Origin: CAAGNP01 sp045644725
GTDB lineage: Bacteria; Bacteroidota; Bacteroidia; Bacteroidales; UBA932
Assembly: GCA_045644725.1 (NCBI GenBank)
Contig: JAZRHK010000175.1
Coordinates: 1 to 10,680 of the forward strand
DNA: 10,680 bases
Reading direction: 5' to 3'
Position 1 is the first letter of the stretch; every line of letters starts with the position of its first letter. The notes under the pieces were generated by a model. That model saw only the letters and a program-made list of their open reading frames with translations, did no database searches and was not told where the DNA came from. Position numbers and translations under genes: made by a program. Positions 1 through 6,789 of this stretch are shown piece after piece.

Positions 1-142
1 CACCGAAATGGGTGTTATGGAGATTACTGACAAAGGTATTGTGCTTCGCGAAATTCATCCTGAATTTACTGTTGAGCAAGTTCAGGCAGCTACTGAAGCA
101 ACCTTGATTATTCCTGAGGATCTTAAACCTATGTTGCAATAA
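1..142 (+). CDS. CoA-transferase beta subunit, C-terminal fragment (AtoA/CtfB/ScoB-like)
   Basis: This is the last 46 codons of a gene that enters from the left edge; the reading frame starts at base 2 and ends with TAA at 140-142. The tail reads TEMGVMEIT, then GIVLREIHPEFTVEQVQAAT, then LIIPEDLKPML. It matches the usual end of beta subunits of 3-oxoacid/acetate CoA transferases, where a 'T..GV' strand is followed by 'G..L.E..P..TVE.V...T.A.L'. These heterodimeric cytoplasmic enzymes move CoA between acyl groups. Only 5 nt separate the stop from the crt start, so the gene belongs to the butyrate operon. The likely job is release of butyrate from butyryl-CoA using acetoacetate or acetate, but the substrate cannot be read from this fragment. 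The catalytic glutamate and the alpha subunit lie outside the window. Confidence 0.8.
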   Translation, partial: TEMGVMEITDKGIVLREIHPEFTVEQVQAATEATLIIPEDLKPMLQ

Positions 143-147
143 TTTCT

Positions 148-924
148 ATGGAATATCGTTTTCTTAAATCAGAGGTTAGAGAAAATGGCATAGTGGTTCT
201 GACACTTGCCAATCCTGCATCTTTGAATGCTTTGAACTCTGCTACTTTGCAGGAAATCAATCACTTTGTGATGAATCTTCCTGAGAGTGCATCTTTGCTT
301 ATTATTACCGGTGAAGGTAAGGCATTTGTAGCGGGTGCAGATATTTCAGAGATGGCTGATTTCAATGCTCAGCAAGGTCTTGATTTTGGCCGTTTCGGTT
401 CAGAGGTGTTCCGCAGAATTGAGGATTTGAACATTCCTGTCATTGCTGCCATTAATGGTTTTGCACTTGGCGGTGGTTGTGAATTGGCTATGGCTTGTGA
501 TATCAGAATTGCTTCTGCTAAAGCCCGTTTTGGCCAGCCTGAGGTAAAATTGGGTATTATCCCAGGATTCTCAGGTACTTACCGCCTTGCTAAACTTGTG
601 GGTCAGGGTATTGCCAAAGAGCTTATCTATACCGGTGGAATGATCGGTGCAGATGAGGCCCTACGCATTGGCCTTGTGAACAAAGTAGTGGAGCCTGAGG
701 CACTTATGGATACAGTTCTTGCAATGGCAGGAAGTATCCTTACCAGCGCACCTATTGCTGTTGCATTGGCCAAGAAATGCATCAACGAGAACTATGACCT
801 TAATGCAGAAGAGGCTATTGAACTTGAGAACAAATATTTCTCAAAATGCTTTGCCACTGCTGACCAGAAAGAGGGTATGGCTGCATTCCTTGAAAAACGC
901 CCGGCAACATTTAAAAACGAATAA
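148..924 (+). CDS. crt: Short-chain enoyl-CoA hydratase (crotonase)
   Basis: The 258-residue protein is a full-length crotonase, which interconverts 3-hydroxybutyryl-CoA and crotonyl-CoA in the cytoplasm. The oxyanion-hole segment AGADI is at residues 62-66. The signature NGFALGGGCELAMACDIR is at 103-120, with the first catalytic glutamate at E112. The second catalytic glutamate is E132 in FGQPEVKLG. The two are 20 residues apart, as in rat mitochondrial hydratase (E144/E164). Both glutamates are present, so this should be a true hydratase rather than a divergent crotonase-fold isomerase. A small oddity is GFSGTYRL at 140-147, where most members have GAGGTQRL. The ATG at 148 lies 5 nt after the transferase stop and has no clear Shine-Dalgarno sequence. 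The gene is followed by hbd after 27 nt. Confidence 0.95.
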   Translation: MEYRFLKSEVRENGIVVLTLANPASLNALNSATLQEINHFVMNLPESASLLIITGEGKAFVAGADISEMADFNAQQGLDFGRFGSEVFRRIEDLNIPVIAAINGFALGGGCELAMACDIRIASAKARFGQPEVKLGIIPGFSGTYRLAKLVGQGIAKELIYTGGMIGADEALRIGLVNKVVEPEALMDTVLAMAGSILTSAPIAVALAKKCINENYDLNAEEAIELENKYFSKCFATADQKEGMAAFLEKRPATFKNE

Positions 925-951
925 ACAACTAATTAATATATACCTAACAAT

Positions 952-1791
952 ATGAAAATTTGCGTTATTGGAACCGGTACAATGGGTTCCGGAATCGTTC
1001 AGGCTTTCGCTCAGGCAGGTGTATCGGTAGTGATGAAAAGTAGAAGTGAGGCAAGTGCTCAAAAAGCAATTGCCAAAATCTCAAAATCACTTGCCAAACT
1101 TGTAGAGAAAGGTAAAGTTACCCAGGAGTATATGGATGCAACTCTTGCAAACATCACCCCTGCAACTGACTACTCTTGCTGCGCTGACGTGGATCTTGTT
1201 ATCGAGGCTGCTGTAGAGACTATGGAGCTTAAGAGAGAGCTTTTCAAAATGCTTGATGAGATCTGCAAACCTGAAGCAGTTCTTGCATCTAACACTTCAT
1301 CTCTTTCAATCACTGAGATTGCAGCTGCTACCAACAGACCTGACAAGGTGATCGGTATGCACTTCTTCAACCCAGCACCAGTGATGAAGCTTGTTGAGCT
1401 TATCAAAGGTCAGAAAACCTCTGATGAAGTTTGCACCATGATCTCTGATTTGTCAAAATCAATCGGTAAAGTGCCTGTAATGGTTAACGAAGCCCCTGGT
1501 TTTGTAGTAAACAGAATTCTTATCCCACTTGTAAACGAAGGTATCGGTATCTTGGCTGATGGCGTAGCTACCCGCGACGAGATCGACGAGGCTATGAAAC
1601 TTGGCGCAAACCACCCTATGGGACCTTTGGCATTGGGCGATTTGATCGGTTTGGATGTATGTCTTGCTATTATGGAGGTATTGCACCTTGAATTCGGTGA
1701 GGACAAATACAGACCACACCCTCTACTTAAGAAAATGGTTAGAGCTAACCTGCTTGGTAGAAAAACAGGAGAAGGATTTTATAAATACTAA
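952..1791 (+). CDS. hbd: 3-hydroxybutyryl-CoA dehydrogenase
   Basis: The 279-residue protein is a standard-length Hbd, which reduces acetoacetyl-CoA to 3-hydroxybutyryl-CoA. The N-terminal Rossmann fold has GTGTMGSG at 7-14. Active-site residues are present: S117 in NTSSLSITE, H137 in GMHFFNPAPVMKLVE, and N187 in EAPGFVVNR. The C-terminal dimerisation domain carries LGANHPMGPLALGDLIGLD (217-235) and ends GRKTGEGFYKY. The end of the second beta strand reads VVMKSRSEAS (residues 26-35). It lacks the Asp/Glu that normally binds the adenosine ribose in NAD-specific members and has K29 and R31 instead. From general knowledge of Rossmann folds this suggests NADPH preference; that is inference. The gene is the third in the visible operon, 20 nt ahead of bcd. 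Confidence 0.96.
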   Translation: MKICVIGTGTMGSGIVQAFAQAGVSVVMKSRSEASAQKAIAKISKSLAKLVEKGKVTQEYMDATLANITPATDYSCCADVDLVIEAAVETMELKRELFKMLDEICKPEAVLASNTSSLSITEIAAATNRPDKVIGMHFFNPAPVMKLVELIKGQKTSDEVCTMISDLSKSIGKVPVMVNEAPGFVVNRILIPLVNEGIGILADGVATRDEIDEAMKLGANHPMGPLALGDLIGLDVCLAIMEVLHLEFGEDKYRPHPLLKKMVRANLLGRKTGEGFYKY

Positions 1792-1811
1792 TAGTATAAT
1801 ACCAATACAAC

Positions 1812-2951
1812 ATGAATTTTAATCTTACTAAAACTCAAGAACTGTTCAGGCAAATGATTCGTGAGTTTGCTGAGAAAGAGGTAAAACCCCTTGCAGCTGA
1901 AATCGACGAACTAGAAAAATTCCCTGCAGAGACAGTTGAGAAAATGGCCAAACTTGGCATTTTCGGTATCCCTGTTCCAACTCAATATGGTGGAGCTGGT
2001 GGAGACAACCTAATGTACTCAATCGCTGTTGAAGAGCTTTCAAGAGCTTGTGCTACTACCGGTGTAGTAGTATCTGCCCACACTTCTCTTTGTATGGCAC
2101 CTATTATGGAGCACGGTACAGAGGAGCAGAAAATGAAATACCTTCCTAAACTTGCTTCAGGTGAGTGGATCGGTGCATTCGGTCTTACTGAGCCTAACGC
2201 AGGTACTGACGCTGCTGGTCAGCAGACTACAGCTGTTCTTGACGGTGACGAGTGGGTTCTTAACGGTAACAAAATTTTCATCACCAACGCTGGTCCTGCT
2301 CACGTTTACATCGTGATCGCTATGACTGACAAATCTTTGAAAACCAAAGGTATCTCTGCTTTCATCGTAGAGAAAGGTACTCCTGGTTTCGAAGTTGGTA
2401 AGAAAGAGTTGAAGATGGGTTTCCGTGGTTCTGCTACTGCTGAGCTTATTTTCAACAACTGCCGTATCCCTAAAGACAACCTTCTTGGTAAAATCGGTGG
2501 CGGTTTCCCTATCGCTATGAAAACTCTTGACGGTGGTCGTATCGGTATCGCTTCTCAGGCTCTTGGTATCGCTCAAGGTGCTTTGGATGAGACTGTTAAA
2601 TATACTAAAGAGAGAAAACAATTCGGTAAAGCTATCGGCCAGTTCCAGAATACTCAGTTCCAGATGGCTGACCTTAAGACCAGAGTTGAAGCTGCCCGTC
2701 TTCTTGTTCGCTCTGCTGCATTCAAGAAAGATAGCGGTGTTCCTTATTCAGCTGATGCTGCAATGGCTAAATTGTTCGCTGCTGAAACTGCAATGGAGGT
2801 AACTACTAAAGCAGTTCAATTCCACGGTGGTTATGGTTATACACGCGAGTATCCTGTTGAGAGAATGATGCGTGATGCTAAGATTACTGAAATTTACGAA
2901 GGTACATCAGAAGTTCAAAGAATGGTGATTGCCGCTAACTTGTATAAATAG
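1812..2951 (+). CDS. bcd: Butyryl-CoA dehydrogenase (short-chain acyl-CoA dehydrogenase)
   Basis: The 379-residue FAD enzyme reduces crotonyl-CoA to butyryl-CoA. It has the usual acyl-CoA dehydrogenase layout: an N-terminal helical domain (about 1-120), a middle beta domain with the FAD-contacting GAFGLTEPNAGTDAAG (about 122-137), and a C-terminal helical domain. GGRIGIASQALGIAQGALD, ERKQFGKAIGQFQ and QFHGGYGYTREYPVERMMRDAK are family hallmarks. The catalytic base is the Glu in KITEIYEGTSEVQR (E363), the place it occupies in short-chain and butyryl-CoA dehydrogenases. Being directly upstream of etfB and etfA points to a Bcd/EtfAB complex rather than a beta-oxidation enzyme. Codon use is strongly biased (GGT, GCT, CTT, AAA), consistent with high expression. 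The start ATG follows hbd by 20 nt. Confidence 0.96.
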   Translation: MNFNLTKTQELFRQMIREFAEKEVKPLAAEIDELEKFPAETVEKMAKLGIFGIPVPTQYGGAGGDNLMYSIAVEELSRACATTGVVVSAHTSLCMAPIMEHGTEEQKMKYLPKLASGEWIGAFGLTEPNAGTDAAGQQTTAVLDGDEWVLNGNKIFITNAGPAHVYIVIAMTDKSLKTKGISAFIVEKGTPGFEVGKKELKMGFRGSATAELIFNNCRIPKDNLLGKIGGGFPIAMKTLDGGRIGIASQALGIAQGALDETVKYTKERKQFGKAIGQFQNTQFQMADLKTRVEAARLLVRSAAFKKDSGVPYSADAAMAKLFAAETAMEVTTKAVQFHGGYGYTREYPVERMMRDAKITEIYEGTSEVQRMVIAANLYK

Positions 2952-2954
2952 GAG
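2950..2954 (+). promoter_or_regulatory. Shine-Dalgarno-like AGGAG before etfB
   Basis: AGGAG overlaps the TAG stop of bcd and ends 9 nt before the etfB ATG. It is the only good Shine-Dalgarno match in this operon. The other genes have A/T-rich leaders, as is common in Bacteroidota. It supports the 2964 start and may allow coupled translation of etfB. Confidence 0.5.
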
Positions 2955-2963
2955 ATAAATAAT

Positions 2964-3743
2964 ATGAAAATAGTAGTTTGTATTAAACAGGTACCTGATA
3001 CTACAGTTATCAAAATTAACCCTGTAACTGGTACCCTTATCCGTGACGGTGTTCCTAGCATCATGAACCCTGATGATAAAGGTGGTTTGGAGGCAGCTCT
3101 TCAACTAAAAGACAAATATGGTGCACACGTAACAGTTATCACAATGGGTCCTCCTCAGGCAGACCTTATCCTAAGAGAGGCTTATGCAATGGGTGCTGAC
3201 AAAGCTATCCTTCTAACTGGTAGAGAGTTTGGTGGTGCAGATACACTTGCTACATCACACACTATCGCTGCTGCTCTTAAAAACCTTGAGTATGACTTGA
3301 TCATCGCTGGTCGTCAGGCTATCGACGGTGACACTGCTCAGGTAGGTCCTCAGATCGCTGAGCACCTTGGTCTTCCTCAGATCTCTTATGTTGCAGGTCT
3401 TGAAGTAAAAGATGGCAAATATATCGTTAAGAAAGAGACAGAAGAGGGTTACCAAATGCTAGAAGTAGCTGGTCCAGCTCTTTTGACAGTATTGGCAAGC
3501 GGTTTCAAATCAAGATACATGTCTGTAGGCGGAATCGTAGAAGCTTACAAGAAAGACGTAGAAGTATGGGGTGTTGAGAAAGTTGACCTCCCTGTAGAAA
3601 TGCTAGGTCTTAAAGGTTCAGGTACAAAAGTTTACAAATCATTCACTAAAGGTGTAAAAGCTGCTGGTGAAGTTTATGAAGTAGACGCTGAACAAGCTGT
3701 AGACTTGATCGTAAGCAAACTTAAAGAGAAATTTATTATCTAA
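2964..3743 (+). CDS. etfB: Electron transfer flavoprotein beta subunit, bifurcating type
   Basis: The 259-residue protein is EtfB, which opens with MKIVVCIKQVPDT and has the NPDDKGGLEAALQLK segment (35-49). The nucleotide-binding motif GRQAIDGDTAQVGP at 116-129 is the form seen in EtfB proteins of anaerobic Bcd/EtfAB and Car/Etf complexes, where the subunit binds the bifurcating FAD. Mitochondrial-type EtfB proteins, which bind AMP, have AIDDD(C/S)NQTG there. The protein therefore probably takes part in flavin-based electron bifurcation: NADH electrons split between crotonyl-CoA (through Bcd) and ferredoxin or flavodoxin. The gene lies 12 nt after bcd and 20 nt before etfA. The family assignment is firm; bifurcation is inferred from motif and context. 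Confidence 0.95.
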   Translation: MKIVVCIKQVPDTTVIKINPVTGTLIRDGVPSIMNPDDKGGLEAALQLKDKYGAHVTVITMGPPQADLILREAYAMGADKAILLTGREFGGADTLATSHTIAAALKNLEYDLIIAGRQAIDGDTAQVGPQIAEHLGLPQISYVAGLEVKDGKYIVKKETEEGYQMLEVAGPALLTVLASGFKSRYMSVGGIVEAYKKDVEVWGVEKVDLPVEMLGLKGSGTKVYKSFTKGVKAAGEVYEVDAEQAVDLIVSKLKEKFII

Positions 3744-3763
3744 TCGCCAAAACTAAGAAAGAA

Positions 3764-4777
3764 ATGAATAAGAATGTATATGTTTTTGCAGAGCAAAGAG
3801 AGGGCGTAATCCAGCCTGTTGCTCTAGAGCTTTTGGGCAAAGCAAGAGATTTGGCTGATGTTCTTGGCGAAAAGGTAGTAGCTATTCTTGCTGGTTATCA
3901 AATCGCTGATAAAGCCAATGAGCTTATCGCTTATGGTGCTGACGACGTAATCGTTGTTGATGCTCCAGAACTTAAAGATTATATCACTGAGCAATATACC
4001 CAAGCTGTTTACACCGTTATCAACGAGATGAATCCTAACGTTGTATTGTTCGGTGCAACAACTATCGGTAGAGACTTGGCTCCAAGACTTTCAGCAAGAT
4101 TGGAGAAAGGTCTTACAGCTGACTGTACAAAACTTGAGATCTCTGATGGTTCAGATCCTAAGCTTCCAGCAAACAAGCTTATGATGACCCGTCCTGCATT
4201 CGGTGGTAACCTTATGGCTACTATCGTTGCTGCTAAAGAGGGTGTTCAGATGGCTACCGTACGTCCAGGTGTAATGCAGAAAAAAGATAAAGATGAGACA
4301 AGAACCGGTAACGTTATCTCTTACAATGTTACTTTCGATTCATCTAAATTTGCTGTTAAACTTCTTGAGACTGTTAAAGCTGACAAAGGTCTTGTGGACA
4401 TCACTGAGGCTAAGATCCTTGTATCTGGTGGTAGAGGTGTTGGCTGCAAAGAAGGTTTTGACAAACTTACTGCACTTGCACAAGTACTTGATGCTGAAGT
4501 TTCTTCATCAAGAGCAATGGTTGATGCAGGTATTATGCCTCACGACCGTCAGGTAGGTCAGACCGGTAAGACTGTACGTCCTAACCTATACTTCGCTATG
4601 GGTATCTCTGGTGCTATCCAGCACTTGGCAGGTATGGAAGAGTCAGAGCTTATCATCGCTATCAACAAAGACAAATTTGCTCCTATCTTCAATGTAGCTG
4701 ATATGGGTATCGTAGGTGACGTTAATAAGATCGTTCCTATGCTTACTGACCGTCTACAGAAAGAGCTTAAAAAATAA
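3764..4777 (+). CDS. etfA: Electron transfer flavoprotein alpha subunit
   Basis: The 337-residue protein is a full-length EtfA and forms a heterodimer with EtfB. The N-terminal domain runs from VYVFAEQREG to about residue 200. The C-terminal FAD domain holds SGGRGVG (221-227), the SSRAMVDAG segment (248-256), and GQTGKTVRPNLYFAMG followed by ISGAIQHLAGM (265-291), which bind the electron-shuttling FAD. The typical 'DRQVGQTGK' loop is intact. No N-terminal ferredoxin domain is fused, unlike some bifurcating EtfA proteins. This is the last gene of the butyrate operon. It ends 28 nt before a hairpin terminator, so transcription should stop here. Codon bias resembles that of bcd and etfB. Confidence 0.95.
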   Translation: MNKNVYVFAEQREGVIQPVALELLGKARDLADVLGEKVVAILAGYQIADKANELIAYGADDVIVVDAPELKDYITEQYTQAVYTVINEMNPNVVLFGATTIGRDLAPRLSARLEKGLTADCTKLEISDGSDPKLPANKLMMTRPAFGGNLMATIVAAKEGVQMATVRPGVMQKKDKDETRTGNVISYNVTFDSSKFAVKLLETVKADKGLVDITEAKILVSGGRGVGCKEGFDKLTALAQVLDAEVSSSRAMVDAGIMPHDRQVGQTGKTVRPNLYFAMGISGAIQHLAGMEESELIIAINKDKFAPIFNVADMGIVGDVNKIVPMLTDRLQKELKK

Positions 4778-4805
4778 ATTATAGATAGTAATTTATTTAT
4801 AGAAT

Positions 4806-4835
4806 AGGGGTGGCTTTCGGGTCACCCCTTGTTTT
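4806..4835 (+). terminator. Rho-independent terminator of the butyrate operon
   Basis: The stem AGGGGTG (4806-4812) pairs perfectly with CACCCCT (4823-4829) around a 10-nt loop, followed by a T-rich tail (TTGTTTT). It lies 28 nt after the etfA stop. Confidence 0.85.
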
Positions 4836-4841
4836 AAGTAT

Positions 4842-5165
4842 TTGTTACGATACAGCATAGTCACTCATATCAAGGTACTATATGCTACTTGCAGCACTGG
4901 CGTCGCCTTGCCTGAGTGTGGCTACGGAGGATAGGTTCTTCAGGCGTTCGCTCCGCTCACTCCCACCGAAAGGGTAATAAGTCGTCATCAGACGACCCGC
5001 GGAGGCCGTGTATTTGCGCAGCAAATACGGCAAGGCCGGGAGCGCTGGTCCGGCAAGAGCCGGTATCAAAAGGTGCTTAGGCCATCAGAACCTACTCCTC
5101 CGCAGCCTACTATATGCTGACATAAAGCGATTACACTCCACATACAGTCTGCTGTATCGCAACAA
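4842..5165. mobile_element. MITE-like foldback element with terminal inverted repeats
   Basis: The left end TTGTTACGATACAGCA (4842-4857) is matched by the right end TGCTGTATCGCAACAA (5150-5165), an inverted repeat with 15 of 16 bases complementary. The dinucleotide TA lies at 4839-4840, one base outside the left end, and at 5166-5167, directly outside the right end, so a TA target duplication is possible but not exact. A second, interior inverted repeat (4920-4939 with 5087-5107) nests inside. No transposase is encoded, and base composition is more GC-rich than the flanks. The length of about 324 bp fits a miniature non-autonomous element. It could instead be a structured regulatory RNA or a genus-specific intergenic repeat. 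Copy number in the genome would decide, and I cannot see it. Confidence 0.5.
4920..5107. repeat. Nested inverted repeat with internal hairpins (structured core)
   Basis: TAGGTTCT (4932-4939) pairs with AGAACCTA (5087-5094), and CGGAGG (4925-4930) with CCTCCG (5097-5102). After one mismatch, GCT (4921-4923) pairs with AGC (5104-5106), and G4920 with C5107. Inside are GTCGTC-ATCA-GACGAC (4981-4996), GCCG/TATTTG paired with CAAATA/CGGC (5005-5031), CCGGC-AAGA-GCCGG (5050-5063), and a longer-range pairing CGCTCC (4949-4954) with GGAGCG (5039-5044). The multibranched layout can be drawn on either strand, so transcription direction is unknown. Confidence 0.6.
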
Positions 5166-5190
5166 TAACAATAAAAAAGAAAGAACAGAT

Positions 5191-6027
5191 ATGACCAATC
5201 ACGTTACTGCATTGTATTTCAGTCCGACGCTTACTACTAAGAAGGTGGTGACGACTATTGCCAAGTGTATTGCCGGAAGGCTGCATGTTTCTTATTCTGA
5301 GGTGGATATCACCACTCCTGCCCAGAGGGAGGTACAGCTGGCGTTTTCTGAAGGGGATCTCGTGGTGTTCGGTGCACCGGTGTATATTGGCCGTATGCCC
5401 AATCTTATCTCACCTTACTTCAAAACCATTACTGGAGGAGGGGCTTTGGGTGTTCCTGTGGCTGTTTATGGCAACAGGGCATACGATGACGGACTGATTG
5501 AGCTGCGTGATATTATGGAGGGGGATGGTTTTCGTCTGGTGGGTGCTGCTGCATTTGTCGGCGAACACACATTTTCCCGCATTTTAGGGGGTGGGCGCCC
5601 CGATGGTGAAGACTTGGCTATCGCTGAGAAGTTCGCTTCCAAAATCGCCCAAAATCTATCGTTGGCAGGGGCTGGAGCAGCCGGAAGGGTAGAGGTTCCC
5701 GGTACGCCATATCCTTATTCCGGATTCTATAAAGCTACCGATACTGCCAAAAAGAGTGTCGATATCCGCAAGGTGGTGCCCCAAACTGACCTTACCAAAT
5801 GTGATGGTTGTGGAGCATGTGCCCGGATGTGTGCCATGGGTGCTATCGACTTTTCCGACTGTACCCAAGTGGTCGGCAAGTGTATAAAGTGCGGTGCCTG
5901 CATCAAAAGATGCCCACGTGGCGCCAAATATTTCGACGATCCCCAGTACCTCAGTCACCTCATGCTTCTGGAGGATAAATTTACCACTCCAAGACGTGAA
6001 CCGGAGCTGTTTTTTCTTTTAAAATAA
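5191..6027 (+). CDS. Flavodoxin-like/4Fe-4S protein of the EFR1 type
   Basis: The 278-residue protein joins an N-terminal flavodoxin-like domain to a C-terminal two-cluster ferredoxin domain. The FMN phosphate-binding loop region reads ALYFSPTLTTKKV (7-19). VVFGAPVYIGRMPN (58-71) and VAVYGNRAYDDGLIEL (90-105) are typical of the EFR1 family. Two CX2CX2CX3C motifs give ligands C204, C207, C210, C214 and C231, C234, C237, C241, for two [4Fe-4S] clusters. No signal peptide is present, so it should be cytoplasmic. The exact reaction in this family is not settled; an electron-transfer or flavin reductase role is likely. I chose ATG 5191 because homology begins there. The frame stays open back to 5008, but those codons lie within the foldback element. 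It sits downstream of a ferredoxin-reducing Bcd/Etf operon but is transcriptionally separate. Confidence 0.85.
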   Translation: MTNHVTALYFSPTLTTKKVVTTIAKCIAGRLHVSYSEVDITTPAQREVQLAFSEGDLVVFGAPVYIGRMPNLISPYFKTITGGGALGVPVAVYGNRAYDDGLIELRDIMEGDGFRLVGAAAFVGEHTFSRILGGGRPDGEDLAIAEKFASKIAQNLSLAGAGAAGRVEVPGTPYPYSGFYKATDTAKKSVDIRKVVPQTDLTKCDGCGACARMCAMGAIDFSDCTQVVGKCIKCGACIKRCPRGAKYFDDPQYLSHLMLLEDKFTTPRREPELFFLLK

Positions 6028-6097
6028 TAGTTAACACTTTTGTTATCTCGTATAACTAAAATGTTTTAACATTTGATTGACAGCTAATAGATTTTAT

Positions 6098-6123
6098 GGA
6101 TGCTAGAACAGCATCCTTTTTTT
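6098..6123 (+). terminator. Rho-independent terminator after the EFR1-type gene
   Basis: A perfect 7-bp stem GGATGCT/AGCATCC (6098-6104 with 6110-6116) with loop AGAAC is followed by seven T residues (6117-6123). It lies 70 nt past the stop at 6027 and isolates the EFR1-type gene from the next two genes. Confidence 0.9.
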
Positions 6124-6186
6124 ATAAATGCCAGTATATTTCTATAAATAATTTTATCATTGACGCAAGTTGTCAAAATGATGGAC

Positions 6187-6194
6187 TAATTTTG
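6187..6194 (+). promoter_or_regulatory. Possible Bacteroidota -7 element upstream of the 6235 gene
   Basis: TAATTTTG fits the TAnnTTTG -7 consensus and lies 40 nt before the ATG at 6235. The -33 partner is poor: the TTG at 6160-6162 is 24 nt away and the TTG at 6170-6172 only 14 nt, where about 19-21 is usual. It is therefore only a candidate promoter. Confidence 0.45.
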
Positions 6195-6234
6195 CACAAA
6201 ATGACAAAGACAATAAATAACTTGAAACAGTGTT

Positions 6235-6729
6235 ATGGGATTTATAGAATTAGGAATTAGTTTTCTATTTATGTTAGCGGTTGGCTTTATGATTACAGAT
6301 GACTTCGACTTGGCATTAACATCTGTATGTGTAATTTTTGTGGTGGCATTTATTGGGGTAATATGGTATATATTGCATATATGCTTTAAAACAGCCAGAG
6401 AAGAAAGAGAAGAGTTGAATGTGAGTTCTGAGGAAGAGGCAAGACAGAAGGCTTTGGTGATAGTTGAAAAATTAAGATGGGCAGTTTGCGGTTCCCTGCA
6501 AGTGAAGAATAAGAGATATGTGGCTATGAGATATGCTCAGGAATATGTGGAGGATTATGACTGGCTTGTCAAGTATATCTCATACGCAGGCGAATGTGTT
6601 AACAAGGATGAAATCGCTTATCCTTATGCTATCAAGAGAGTGTTATTGGATGATGCTTTCTATAGCTGTCAGCGGATCAATGAGGACTATACCACATTGG
6701 AGATATACAAAACTTACAAATCAAAATAG
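6235..6729 (+). CDS. Hypothetical protein with two N-terminal membrane segments
   Basis: I do not recognise this 164-residue protein. Two hydrophobic stretches, at about 3-20 and 27-51, are separated by a short acidic loop (TDDFD). They should place it in the inner membrane, with both the short N-terminus and the long C-terminus on the same side. After the second segment comes a charged, probably helical stretch (KTAREEREELNVSSEEEARQ, about 52-71), then a soluble domain rich in Tyr, Glu and Lys. There is no catalytic motif and no cysteine pattern. Codon use (ATA, AGA, TTA, GTG) differs from the highly biased butyrate genes, suggesting low expression or a different history. It follows a terminator and precedes a second small membrane protein, with which it may be co-transcribed. 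Confidence 0.65.
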   Translation: MGFIELGISFLFMLAVGFMITDDFDLALTSVCVIFVVAFIGVIWYILHICFKTAREEREELNVSSEEEARQKALVIVEKLRWAVCGSLQVKNKRYVAMRYAQEYVEDYDWLVKYISYAGECVNKDEIAYPYAIKRVLLDDAFYSCQRINEDYTTLEIYKTYKSK

Positions 6730-6789
6730 TGTTCTACTTTGACATCAAATTACGGAGTGCTAATCTTAATATATAGGAGTGTTTTAATT

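Noticed and set aside
1170..1719. Three overlapping minus-strand open frames inside hbd
   Set aside because: They are shadows of hbd, with no recognisable protein sequence or start context.
2157..2621. A 154-codon open frame on the minus strand inside bcd
   Set aside because: It is antisense to a fully convincing acyl-CoA dehydrogenase, has low-complexity Ser/Thr-rich composition and matches no family. It arises from the biased codon use of bcd.
4842..5165. RNase P RNA, tmRNA, SRP RNA or a known riboswitch
   Set aside because: I could not find the conserved core sequences of these RNAs, and the inverted terminal repeats argue for an element.
6739..6789. TTG start that would extend the 6790 gene by 17 codons
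   Set aside because: The added residues are unremarkable, and the ATG at 6790 has an AGGAG at suitable distance.
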